Under the pieces are notes generated by a model, which saw only the letters and a program-made list of their open reading frames with translations, was not told the DNA's origin and did no database searches. From Candidatus Aminicenantota bacterium (GTDB lineage: Bacteria; Acidobacteriota; Aminicenantia; Aminicenantales; Saccharicenantaceae), in the NCBI GenBank assembly GCA_022867105.1, contig JALHVH010000413.1:1-8094 (forward strand): DNA of 8,094 nt. Direction: 5' to 3'. A program made the position numbers and the translations under genes. Positions 1 to 6,274 of the stretch are shown here, in pieces (within the stretch, counting starts at the first letter, position 1; every line of letters begins with the position of its first letter).

Positions 1-2103
1 GAAGTTGGAATAAGCGTCCGCGTTGGGCTTGATGGAGACGGATCGTTCGAACATTTCCCGAACCAGGCCGTCCTTTCCCATGAGAAAATAGATCCCCATG
101 AGGTTGTTGTAGCCGCGATAATTGTCGGGCGCCAACCTGATGACTTGTTGGAACATATTTTCGGCGTCGGCCCAGCGGCCGCTGCCGTAATAGAAGGCGC
201 CGAGGTGGCTGTAGCCGGCCCACCGGCTCGGGTCCAGTCGGATCGCCCGTCTATAGACATCCTCGGCCTCGGCAGGCTTCCCGGCGTCCTCGAAGGCCCG
301 GGCGTATCCCAGGGTCGCTTCGAAGCTCTCGGGGTCCTTGCGCAGGGCTTTCTCGAATTCCCGCAAGGCCTCATCGGTCCGGCCCGTCCCGGCGGCGATA
401 ATCCCCAGGGTGATATGCACAGGCACCAGGTCCGGGTCAATCTCCGCCGCTTTCCGACACGCTTCTCCGGCCGCTGTCGCCCAGACCTTCTCCTTTGTCA
501 GATCGTACTTCTTCCAGTAAGCTTGGCCCAGCCCGGCTTGGGCCAAGGCGTACTTCCCGTCCAAGTCCACAGCCTGTTTGAAAAGGGCGATGGCGGCATC
601 GAGGTCCTCCTCGTTCTCGTAATGTTCAAGGTATCCCAGGCCTTGGACGTAATACTGGTTCGCCCCGGGCGTGATGGTCCCTCCCGCCGTCAATTCACGA
701 CGGGCCGCGGACGGAAGTTCGATTCCCAGCATCTCGGCCGACACCATGACAACCCGGTCCTGAAAGGCCAGGGTGTTTTCCGGTCGAGTGGTGAACACTT
801 CGGAGCGAACCTGGCGCAGCGTCGTCGTGTCGATGAGGTTCAAAGTCAGGACGATGTCACCCTCCTGGCGCTGGGAACTTCCGGAGATGGCAAGCGTGGC
901 CCCGAAGGCGCTGCGCGCTTTGCCGGCGCTAACGATCCCAAACTCCGAGACCTCGCTCGTGGGAACGACCCAGAGGTTGTCCTGATATCGTTCAAGCTGT
1001 GTCAGACGGCTGACCAGGATCTCGACCAGGCCGTCGCAAAACCTCTGGTCTGAAGGGTCGCCGCTTACGTTCTTGAAGGGGAGCACAGCCACGTGCTTCT
1101 GCGCCGGGAGCCTGTGGAAATCCGCCCATCGTGTCAAGCCCCTGCGGGCCGTCGGATTAAGAAGGACGAGAAGCAGGGCGACGATGACCAATCCGCCCGT
1201 CCCGAACGCGATGGCCCGGCGTCGCTTCCTTCCCGCGCTCTTCCATGCCGAAATAGGAGCTGCAGGCAGCGCGGCCGTCCCTTCATATCTCCTCTTGAGG
1301 GCCTGGAGGTCCTCCCGGAGCTCCCGGGCCGATGGATACCGGTGGGCGGGGTCCTTCTCCAGGCACCGGTGGATGACGCTCTCCAGTTCAGGGGGACATC
1401 CCGGGCAAGACTCTCCGAAGGGCTGCGGCGGTTCGTAAATTAGGGCATGGATCACGGCCGCGTCCGTTTCCCCTTTGAACGGCGTCTTTTGCATCAGCAT
1501 CTCGTAGAGCACGACACCCAGGGACCAGATGTCGGTCCGGGCATCTACGGGCTCGCCCTTGGCCTGCTCCGGAGACATGTAGGCGACGGTCCCGACGACG
1601 GTCCCGGACCATGTGGTCTGGGCTTTCGCGGCCAGTTTGGCGATCCCGAAATCCATGATCTTGACCTGACCCCGGGCGGAGACGATGATGTTCGTGCTCT
1701 TGATATCCCTGTGGATGACTCCCTTGGCGTGGGCCTCCTCCAGCCCCTCGGCCGTCTGGATAGCGATGTCCAGGGCTTCCGGGACGGACAGCGGGCCTTC
1801 CTTGATCCTGTCCTTGAGGCTTCGGCCGGAGCAGTAGGCCATGGCGATGAAGGCCTGGCCGTCCCTCTCGTCAATCTCATAAACCGTGCATATGTTGGGA
1901 TGTTCGAGGCCGGCCGTCACTTGGGCCTCCTGGATGAACCTCACTCTATCCGACTCCGTCCCGAGGATTTCGGACTTCAGGAACTTGAGGGCGACCGTCC
2001 TTTTCAGCTTAGTGTCCTCGGCCTTGTAAACGACGCCCATGCCGCCTTCCCCAAGCGCCTCGAGGATGGAATAGTGGGAAACCGTCCGCCCGATCAAAGA
2101 CAC
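1..2103 (-). CDS. Transmembrane Ser/Thr protein kinase with TolB-like domain and TPRs (3' end outside window)
   Basis: A eukaryotic-like (Hanks/PknB-type) Ser/Thr kinase, read without a stop for 701 codons to the window edge. Visible motifs are the Gly-rich loop LGEGGMGVVYK (residues 17-27), VALK with the ATP lysine K40, catalytic HRDIKSTN (131-138), DFG (151-153), SPE in place of APE (177-179) and the late RCLEKDPAHRY motif (246-256). A basic stretch precedes one transmembrane helix (about 297-315). A TolB/FlgO-like domain beginning VAVLPF follows (about 335-460), then TPRs from about 480 to the edge. The start is a GTG at 2103 with GGGGAG nine bases upstream; it sits just before the kinase fold. 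By topology the kinase should be cytoplasmic and the TolB/TPR part extracytoplasmic. The gene diverges from the exported phosphatase-kinase gene. A promoter for it is not clear; TTGCTA near 2148-2153 is a weak -35 candidate. The kinase identity is certain; its signal and targets are unknown. Confidence 0.95.
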   Translation of the reverse strand, partial: MSLIGRTVSHYSILEALGEGGMGVVYKAEDTKLKRTVALKFLKSEILGTESDRVRFIQEAQVTAGLEHPNICTVYEIDERDGQAFIAMAYCSGRSLKDRIKEGPLSVPEALDIAIQTAEGLEEAHAKGVIHRDIKSTNIIVSARGQVKIMDFGIAKLAAKAQTTWSGTVVGTVAYMSPEQAKGEPVDARTDIWSLGVVLYEMLMQKTPFKGETDAAVIHALIYEPPQPFGESCPGCPPELESVIHRCLEKDPAHRYPSARELREDLQALKRRYEGTAALPAAPISAWKSAGRKRRRAIAFGTGGLVIVALLLVLLNPTARRGLTRWADFHRLPAQKHVAVLPFKNVSGDPSDQRFCDGLVEILVSRLTQLERYQDNLWVVPTSEVSEFGIVSAGKARSAFGATLAISGSSQRQEGDIVLTLNLIDTTTLRQVRSEVFTTRPENTLAFQDRVVMVSAEMLGIELPSAARRELTAGGTITPGANQYYVQGLGYLEHYENEEDLDAAIALFKQAVDLDGKYALAQAGLGQAYWKKYDLTKEKVWATAAGEACRKAAEIDPDLVPVHITLGIIAAGTGRTDEALREFEKALRKDPESFEATLGYARAFEDAGKPAEAEDVYRRAIRLDPSRWAGYSHLGAFYYGSGRWADAENMFQQVIRLAPDNYRGYNNLMGIYFLMGKDGLVREMFERSVSIKPNADAYSNF

Positions 2104-2135
2104 CGCACGCTTCTCCCCTCTCTTAATTCCGCTGT

Positions 2136-2153
2136 TTGCTATGAGGATAGCAA
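2136..2153. repeat. Perfect 7-bp inverted repeat in divergent control region
   Basis: TTGCTAT and ATAGCAA flank a 4-base GAGG centre. It lies 33-50 bp upstream of the kinase GTG and 108-125 bp upstream of the TTG start of the phosphatase-kinase gene. It may be a dyad operator or a short hairpin in the kinase leader. One arm overlaps the best, still weak, -35 candidate for the kinase gene. The symmetry is seen; function is inferred. Confidence 0.45.
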
Positions 2154-2183
2154 CTCTCCATGAAATAGCCAAACGAGGGGACT

Positions 2184-2197
2184 GTCGGGTTCCCGAC
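2184..2197. repeat. Perfect 6-bp inverted repeat just upstream of promoter
   Basis: GTCGGG and CCCGAC are separated by TT. The dyad ends 9 bp before the -35 hexamer of the plus-strand promoter at 2207-2235, a usual place for an activator or repressor site. No T-run follows, so a terminator is unlikely. The symmetry is seen; operator function is inferred. Confidence 0.4.
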
Positions 2198-2206
2198 CGA
2201 TTTTCC

Positions 2207-2235
2207 TTGATTCCATCCGGCTCATCGGATATATT
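2207..2235 (+). promoter_or_regulatory. Sigma70-like promoter for the phosphatase-kinase gene
   Basis: TTGATT (2207-2212) and TATATT (2230-2235) are separated by exactly 17 bp. A transcript starting near 2242 would carry the GGAGG at 2251-2255 and the TTG start at 2261. The same -35 hexamer and spacing occur before the other kinase operon at 5350-5378. Confidence 0.6.
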
Positions 2236-2250
2236 TTCATGGGGAATTCG

Positions 2251-2263
2251 GGAGGAAAGATTG
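2251..2263 (+). promoter_or_regulatory. Ribosome binding site that fixes a TTG start
   Basis: GGAGG is followed by five bases (AAAGA) and then TTG. This start puts a textbook signal peptide at the N-terminus. The upstream in-frame ATG at 2141 lies before the predicted promoter and would add 40 non-conserved-looking residues. Confidence 0.75.
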
Positions 2264-4084
2264 AAGACGCGACCTGCAAAAAACCTCAAATGCCGGGTTC
2301 TCTTCATCTTGGCCTCGTTCTCCATCCTCCTGTCCGCCCGTGCCGCCGAGATCCCCTGCGTCTGGTCGGATGTCGAAAAGATCGTGGCGGTGGGTGACCT
2401 TCACGGGGATTACGAGAATTTCGTCAAGATCCTGCTGGGCACCGGACTTGTTGACGAAAAACTTCAATGGGCCGGCGGGGACACGCATTTCGTCCAGACC
2501 GGAGACATCATGGACAGGGGGCCCGGAGCAAAGATGATCTTCGACGTCCTGCGACGCTTGGAAAAAGAGGCCGAACGGGCCGGCGGAAAAGTCCACGTTC
2601 TCATCGGCAACCACGAAGAGCTCAATATCACGGGGATCGCTTTTGACTACCCCGACTACATCACTGTCGAACAGTTCATTTCCTTTCTGCCTCAAGACTA
2701 CCGGAGGCAAAAGGAGCGGGAATTTCTCAAAAGGATCCGGGGCACGTTCACTCACTGGAACGAGGAAACTCCGGATGCCGGCACACGGGACAAGCTCCAT
2801 GAGTTCTGGCGGGGACTCATGCGGACGGATGACGAGCGGCAGGTCTACATCGATTCTTTCAACGATACTTATGGCAAGTGGCTGCTCGAAAAGAACGCGG
2901 TCATCCGGATCAATGACACGGTCTTTGTCCATGGCGGGATCAGCGAAAAATACTCGACCTGGAAGCTCGAGTCGATCAATTCCCTGCTCAGGAACGAGCT
3001 GTCCTTCTTCAAGGGCCGCCGGAAGGTCTTCCTCCGTTACGCGAATCCTTTCAAAGCAAAGATCGTCTACGATGCCAACGGCCCTCTTTGGTTCAGGGAC
3101 CTGGCTGTCAAGGACGAGAAGTCCATCAATGGCGAGTTCGAGCGCATTCTCAAGAACCTCGGGGCCGGCCACATGGTCATCGCCCACACGTTCTATCGCG
3201 GCAACGGGGTAACCCCCGTCGTCGCCCCGCGATTCATGAGCCGTTTCGGCGGAAGGTTGTGGATCATCGACACCGGTATCTCCAGTTATTATGGGGGGGT
3301 CAACAGCGCCCTGATCATCGAGAAAAAGGACTTCATGCTCTGGGGAGATACGGAAGCGGACGAGGCCGTCTTCGGGATCACCTCTCCAGGGGCGGCGGAC
3401 GGCGGCGGCGGTTCGGCCGACGATATTGAAGACTATCTGAGGAAGGCCGGCGTCGGGACGATCGTCAGGGGCGCCCAAAGGGGACGCACAGAGCCCTGGA
3501 CGATCATCCTGGATGACGGGCAGGTCGTCAGGCGGTCCATTTTCAAGTACGTCGACCGCCGCAGGCCCTCCATGCTCCCGGACAGCTACTTCTATGAGAT
3601 CGCCGCCTACGAGCTCAGCAAGCTCCTCGGCCTTGATATCGTCCCCGCAGTCGTCGAGAGGCAGATCGATGAGACAAAAGGTTCCCTCCAGGCCTTCGTC
3701 GAGAACGCGGTCCCGGAGGCGGCCCGACGGCGAAACGGTCCCGAACCGCCGGAGCCGTTGAAGTTCGGAGAGGCGCTCGAGTCCGTCAGAGTCTTCGCCC
3801 TGTTAGTCAACGACACCTGCGAGAACCTCGAGGACACGCTCGTCGAGACCGGGACCTGGCGTGTTTTCCGAGTGGACTTCTCCGAGGCTTTCGGGCCCTC
3901 GCCCGAGCTCAGACCCGATTGCATCCCGGCGTTCTGTCCCGATGAGCTCGACACGAAACTTCGGGACCTCGACGACCGGGTCATCGGACAAAAACTCGCC
4001 CCCTATCTCAACAAGGACGAGATCGAGGCGCTCATCCGGAGAAAGGGCCGGCTCGTCCGGGTGCTGGAAGACCTGAAGAATTAG
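2261..4084 (+). CDS. Exported PPP-type metallophosphatase fused to a Fam20C/PI3-4K-like kinase domain
   Basis: A 607-residue two-domain protein, numbered from the TTG. Residues 1-28 form a signal peptide (basic start, hydrophobic VLFILASFSILLS, cleavage after ARA). The N-terminal domain (about 39-355) has all PPP metallophosphatase motifs: GDLHG (45-49), GDIMDRG (81-87), GNHE (116-119), HGG (224-226) and a late His (309), with the look of the Shewanella-like phosphatases. A Gly/Asp-rich linker (about 376-388) follows. The C-terminal domain (about 390-605) is homologous to both kinases at 5423-7102: it shares the IFK lysine (K429), YEIAAY (445-450), a VP..VER segment, a WR-V-F-R-V-D-F metal-site strand (D539) and a closing helix DEIEALIRR. 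The catalytic loop reads NDTCEN (517-522) and lacks the DR of its paralogs, so this half may be a pseudokinase. It is followed at once by transporter debris. Phosphatase assignment is strong; kinase activity is unproven. Confidence 0.88.
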   Translation: MKTRPAKNLKCRVLFILASFSILLSARAAEIPCVWSDVEKIVAVGDLHGDYENFVKILLGTGLVDEKLQWAGGDTHFVQTGDIMDRGPGAKMIFDVLRRLEKEAERAGGKVHVLIGNHEELNITGIAFDYPDYITVEQFISFLPQDYRRQKEREFLKRIRGTFTHWNEETPDAGTRDKLHEFWRGLMRTDDERQVYIDSFNDTYGKWLLEKNAVIRINDTVFVHGGISEKYSTWKLESINSLLRNELSFFKGRRKVFLRYANPFKAKIVYDANGPLWFRDLAVKDEKSINGEFERILKNLGAGHMVIAHTFYRGNGVTPVVAPRFMSRFGGRLWIIDTGISSYYGGVNSALIIEKKDFMLWGDTEADEAVFGITSPGAADGGGGSADDIEDYLRKAGVGTIVRGAQRGRTEPWTIILDDGQVVRRSIFKYVDRRRPSMLPDSYFYEIAAYELSKLLGLDIVPAVVERQIDETKGSLQAFVENAVPEAARRRNGPEPPEPLKFGEALESVRVFALLVNDTCENLEDTLVETGTWRVFRVDFSEAFGPSPELRPDCIPAFCPDELDTKLRDLDDRVIGQKLAPYLNKDEIEALIRRKGRLVRVLEDLKN

Positions 4085-4093
4085 GAGGTGCCC

Positions 4094-4165
4094 ATGGGCC
4101 GACAAACCGGGGATGCATCCGGGGTGGCCGGGAAAATGTCTCAAGGGCCGATCGAGCGTTATTAA
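4094..4165 (+). other. 23-codon ORF behind a strong ribosome binding site
   Basis: AGGAGG (4083-4088) overlaps the stop codon of the preceding gene and stands five bases before the ATG at 4094. The ORF then ends at a TAA (4163-4165) after 23 codons with no recognisable features. It is in a different frame from the transporter remnant that it overlaps. Most likely the intact site is the original translation start of the now broken transporter gene; a real translated micro-ORF is the alternative. Confidence 0.25.
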
Positions 4166-4496
4166 ACCGGTCCGCGAAGCGCTCTTGCTGATCAATGAGA
4201 AGGCGCCCCAAACAAAAGCCTACTTGAGCGGTGCCCAGGCCATCCTGCTCGTTTTCGTGGTCAAAAGCTTCAGCCCGAGAGAGGAAAAATACAAGGCCAA
4301 GGCCGCTATCGACACTTTCTTTGTGCGGGGCGGCGACGCCCTGGCCGCCTTGTGTGTCTTTATCGGGACGACATATTTCGCCTTGACCATCGAAAAGTTC
4401 GCAGTCATCAACGTGCTGATGGTCCTGGTCTGGATCGCGGGTCAACGCCTTAGATCTTTCAACTTGATGATCCCGCCGGAATCCTGGGTGATATAA
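4113..4496 (+). pseudogene. Remnant of an NTP/NDP-exchange-type (MFS-like) transporter with internal deletion
   Basis: A 127-codon ORF. Residues about 16-54 (VIKPVREALLL, then YLSGAQAILLVFVVKSFS) resemble the first and second membrane segments of the ATP/ADP-translocase-like family. Residues about 55-110 (PREEKYKAKAAIDTFFVRGGDALA, in shortened form REEKYKAKA...RGGDAL, then hydrophobic helices) resemble the far C-terminal part of the same family. The two pieces meet near 4275, so some 300 residues of a normal 400-residue transporter seem to be missing. The front of the first helix is also lost, and the last 17 or so codons run into the antisense end of the next gene. The family assignment rests on recalled motifs. 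A short working membrane protein is possible but unlikely. Confidence 0.6.
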
Positions 4497-5284
4497 AGAT
4501 ATCCCTCATCGTCCCAGGCGAAGCTTTCCTGGTCGTTGCCCGGGAACGCGTATTCGCGGACGAGCTTTCCTTCCAAGGTGATCTCTACGAAGATATTGTC
4601 GGCATCATCGATGGCATAAAGATGCTTCTTCATAGGATCATAGGCCAATCCCGACGGGTCATCCATTTTAAAGGGAAGAACCCTTAGGATTCGCGCTTCA
4701 GGGGCATCTCCTCCGCCCGTCTTCAGGGGGACGAAGAGCTCCATGATGCAGGGAGGGTCCTCCTGGTTCCCGGCGTAGAATGTCCCTCCCTCCGGATGCC
4801 CGTCGTCTGGGACGAAGACCAGCGACTCGATACCGTTGTCGTATCGGTCCGTCTGTTTCTGAAGGAAGTTCGGGTTCCCATCGAACTCCCTGTTGACGGG
4901 GAACCTTCGGGTGACCGCCCGCTTGTCGGGGTCGAATTCCAGGATGACGTCCTCGCCCTCGACGACGATGTATAGGAGGCCGGTGCGGGGATCGACCGTC
5001 ACGTCCTCCAGGTCACCCGGCACCTTTTGACTGAACACCGCAGTCCCGTCGGTCCTCATCTCGAAGACTTCGCCCTCGTCGCTGACGACGAAGAACGTCT
5101 TCCGCACGGGATGGAAGCAGATCCCGGAGGGTTGAACGATGCCCACTTTATCGATGTTGCCGGCAAATCCCGGACTCCCGGGCCACTCGCAAGGATACCG
5201 GATGTCCGGCGCGGACGGGGGTCGTGCGCAGAAACCCAGGACCGCAACCAGCAGCCCGAAAATAACGAACGCTCTCATGGACAT
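4442..5284 (-). CDS. Exported SdiA-regulated/YjiK-like beta-propeller protein
   Basis: A 280-residue protein with an N-terminal export signal (MSMRAFVIFGLLVAVLGFCA). The Cys at residue 19 has Phe before it, so it is a poor lipobox; cleavage by signal peptidase I near PPSA is equally possible. The mature part carries repeated propeller-blade strands such as PSGICFHP, FVVSDEGEVFEM, DLEDVTVDPRTGLLYIV, PSGLAYDP, LYAIDD and a final ESFAWDDEGYLYITQDSGG, typical of the SdiA-regulated (YjiK) domain family. These proteins have no well-defined reaction. I chose the ATG at 5284 because GGTGG lies five bases upstream and the promoter at 5303-5332 would start transcription near 5296; in-frame TTG (5296) and GTG (5293) are alternatives. 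It diverges from the tandem kinase operon and converges with the transporter remnant, overlapping its tail. Confidence 0.82.
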   Translation of the reverse strand: MSMRAFVIFGLLVAVLGFCARPPSAPDIRYPCEWPGSPGFAGNIDKVGIVQPSGICFHPVRKTFFVVSDEGEVFEMRTDGTAVFSQKVPGDLEDVTVDPRTGLLYIVVEGEDVILEFDPDKRAVTRRFPVNREFDGNPNFLQKQTDRYDNGIESLVFVPDDGHPEGGTFYAGNQEDPPCIMELFVPLKTGGGDAPEARILRVLPFKMDDPSGLAYDPMKKHLYAIDDADNIFVEITLEGKLVREYAFPGNDQESFAWDDEGYLYITQDSGGIIKLKDLRR

Positions 5285-5302
5285 CTTTGCCACCAAGTGC
5301 CC

Positions 5303-5332
5303 AATCTATTACAGAAGTCGGCGGGCTGTCAA
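5303..5332 (-). promoter_or_regulatory. Sigma70-like promoter for the beta-propeller gene
   Basis: On the minus strand a perfect TTGACA (5332-5327) is followed after 18 bp by TAGATT (5308-5303). Transcription would begin close to 5296, leaving a leader of about 12 bases before the ATG at 5284. Confidence 0.55.
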
Positions 5333-5349
5333 TCCCGTTATCGTTCGGT

Positions 5350-5378
5350 TTGATTTTCTTGACGTCCGGGATTATGAT
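5350..5378 (+). promoter_or_regulatory. Sigma70-like promoter for the tandem kinase operon
   Basis: TTGATT (5350-5355), a 17-bp spacer, and TATGAT (5373-5378). An internal TTGACG (5359-5364) is too close to the -10 to serve with it. The first gene starts at 5423, so the leader is about 38 bases. The -35 hexamer and spacing match the promoter at 2207-2235. Confidence 0.58.
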
Positions 5379-5422
5379 AAGGGCAGAGAATCGGGGAGAT
5401 CGAATGAACGAGGAGGGAGGCG

Positions 5423-6259
5423 ATGAAGCACAAGGCTTTTGCGATCATGTTCCTGGGCGTGGCCCTCGTTCACGGGCCCTCCGTTTTCGGACAGTTCCTG
5501 CCCCAGGATGTCGCCGGACGGGAAGGGATCGAACGCTTCCTGATTACGGCCGAGATCCTGCGCACCGAACCCATCGGCGAGGGCGTGACCAAACCCACCA
5601 AGGTCTACCTCCGGAAGGATGGCATCGAAGGAAAGGCCGTCTGGAAGAACCCGAGCGGACTGCAATTCGGGTTCTGGGAGGGCTGGCAGTATGAGATCGC
5701 CGCTTACAGGATGGACAAGCTCATCGGCCTCAACATGATCCCGCCCACCGTGGAAAGAGCGCTCAACGGGAAAAAGGGTTCGCTTCAATATTGGGTGGAG
5801 ACCAAGTGCAGCCTGCTCGACCTCCAGGAAAGGGGGATCCCCATCCCGGCATCGGCCATGGAAAGCACAGACAGGATGAAATACATCACCCGGGCTTTCG
5901 ACAGCCTCGTCGCCAATGAGGACCGCACCCAGCAGAACATCCGTTACACCGAGGATTGGCGGACGATCCTTATCGATCACTCGCGATCGTTCCGTTCCGG
6001 CCGGGAGTTCACTGAGAAGCTCCTGTTTGGTCCCCGCGGGGTCCGGAAAAACGCCGACGGACAGCCCTTCCTCTACCGGCGGCTCCCCCGCGCCTTCGTG
6101 GACAGCCTTAAGGCGATGACCTTCGAAAACGTCAAAGGGGCCGTCGGGACCTGCCTCACCGATAAGGAGATCCGCTCCCTCCTCGCCCGCCGCGACCTCC
6201 TTCTTGAAGACATCGCGGAGATGATCAAAGCGCAGGGGGAGGACAAGGTCCTCTATTAA
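5423..6259 (+). CDS. Exported Fam20C/PI3-4K-like kinase, first of a tandem pair
   Basis: A 278-residue protein with a signal peptide (about 1-23, cleavage after VFG). Kinase-like landmarks in order: AVWK with putative ATP lysine K75; GWQYEIAAY with putative helix-C glutamate E91; LNMIPPTVER (103-112); the catalytic loop ANEDRTQQN (164-172) with D167; and TILIDHSRSF (181-190) with metal-binding D185. The EIAAY...LDK/MDK...VPP pattern and NxDR loop recall the Fam20C secretory-pathway kinases, and DR(H)...N with ID(F/H) recalls PI3/4 kinases. Here His of DRH is Thr, while Asn sits five residues after the Asp as in PI3 kinases. The protein ends GEDKVLY. AGGAGG (5411-5416) lies six bases before the ATG. 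Its stop is 15 bases from the next, paralogous gene. It could act on exported proteins, small molecules or, if inactive, regulate its partner. HipA-like kinases are the main alternative relatives. Confidence 0.78.
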   Translation: MKHKAFAIMFLGVALVHGPSVFGQFLPQDVAGREGIERFLITAEILRTEPIGEGVTKPTKVYLRKDGIEGKAVWKNPSGLQFGFWEGWQYEIAAYRMDKLIGLNMIPPTVERALNGKKGSLQYWVETKCSLLDLQERGIPIPASAMESTDRMKYITRAFDSLVANEDRTQQNIRYTEDWRTILIDHSRSFRSGREFTEKLLFGPRGVRKNADGQPFLYRRLPRAFVDSLKAMTFENVKGAVGTCLTDKEIRSLLARRDLLLEDIAEMIKAQGEDKVLY

Positions 6260-6274
6260 TACAAGGAGGGAAAA

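Noticed and set aside
145..1053. Long plus-strand ORF of about 300 codons
   Set aside because: It is antisense to the TolB/TPR part of the kinase, has no recognisable domain, and reflects GC-rich codon bias of the true minus-strand frame.
1447..2163. Plus-strand ORF of 238 codons
   Set aside because: It is antisense to the kinase catalytic domain, whose motifs are intact in the opposite strand.
2141..2260. Longer start (ATG at 2141) for the phosphatase-kinase gene
   Set aside because: It lies upstream of the promoter at 2207-2235, lacks a good ribosome site, and would bury the signal peptide 40 residues inside.
2237..3478. Minus-strand ORF of 413 codons
   Set aside because: It is a mirror of the PPP phosphatase gene. 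Its composition is Asp/Pro/Val-rich, as expected for an antisense frame, with no known motif.
4111..4120. Palindrome GGATGCATCC as an operator or att site
   Set aside because: It is only 10 bp with no symmetric extension, lies in degraded coding sequence, and has no integrase or repeat partner nearby.
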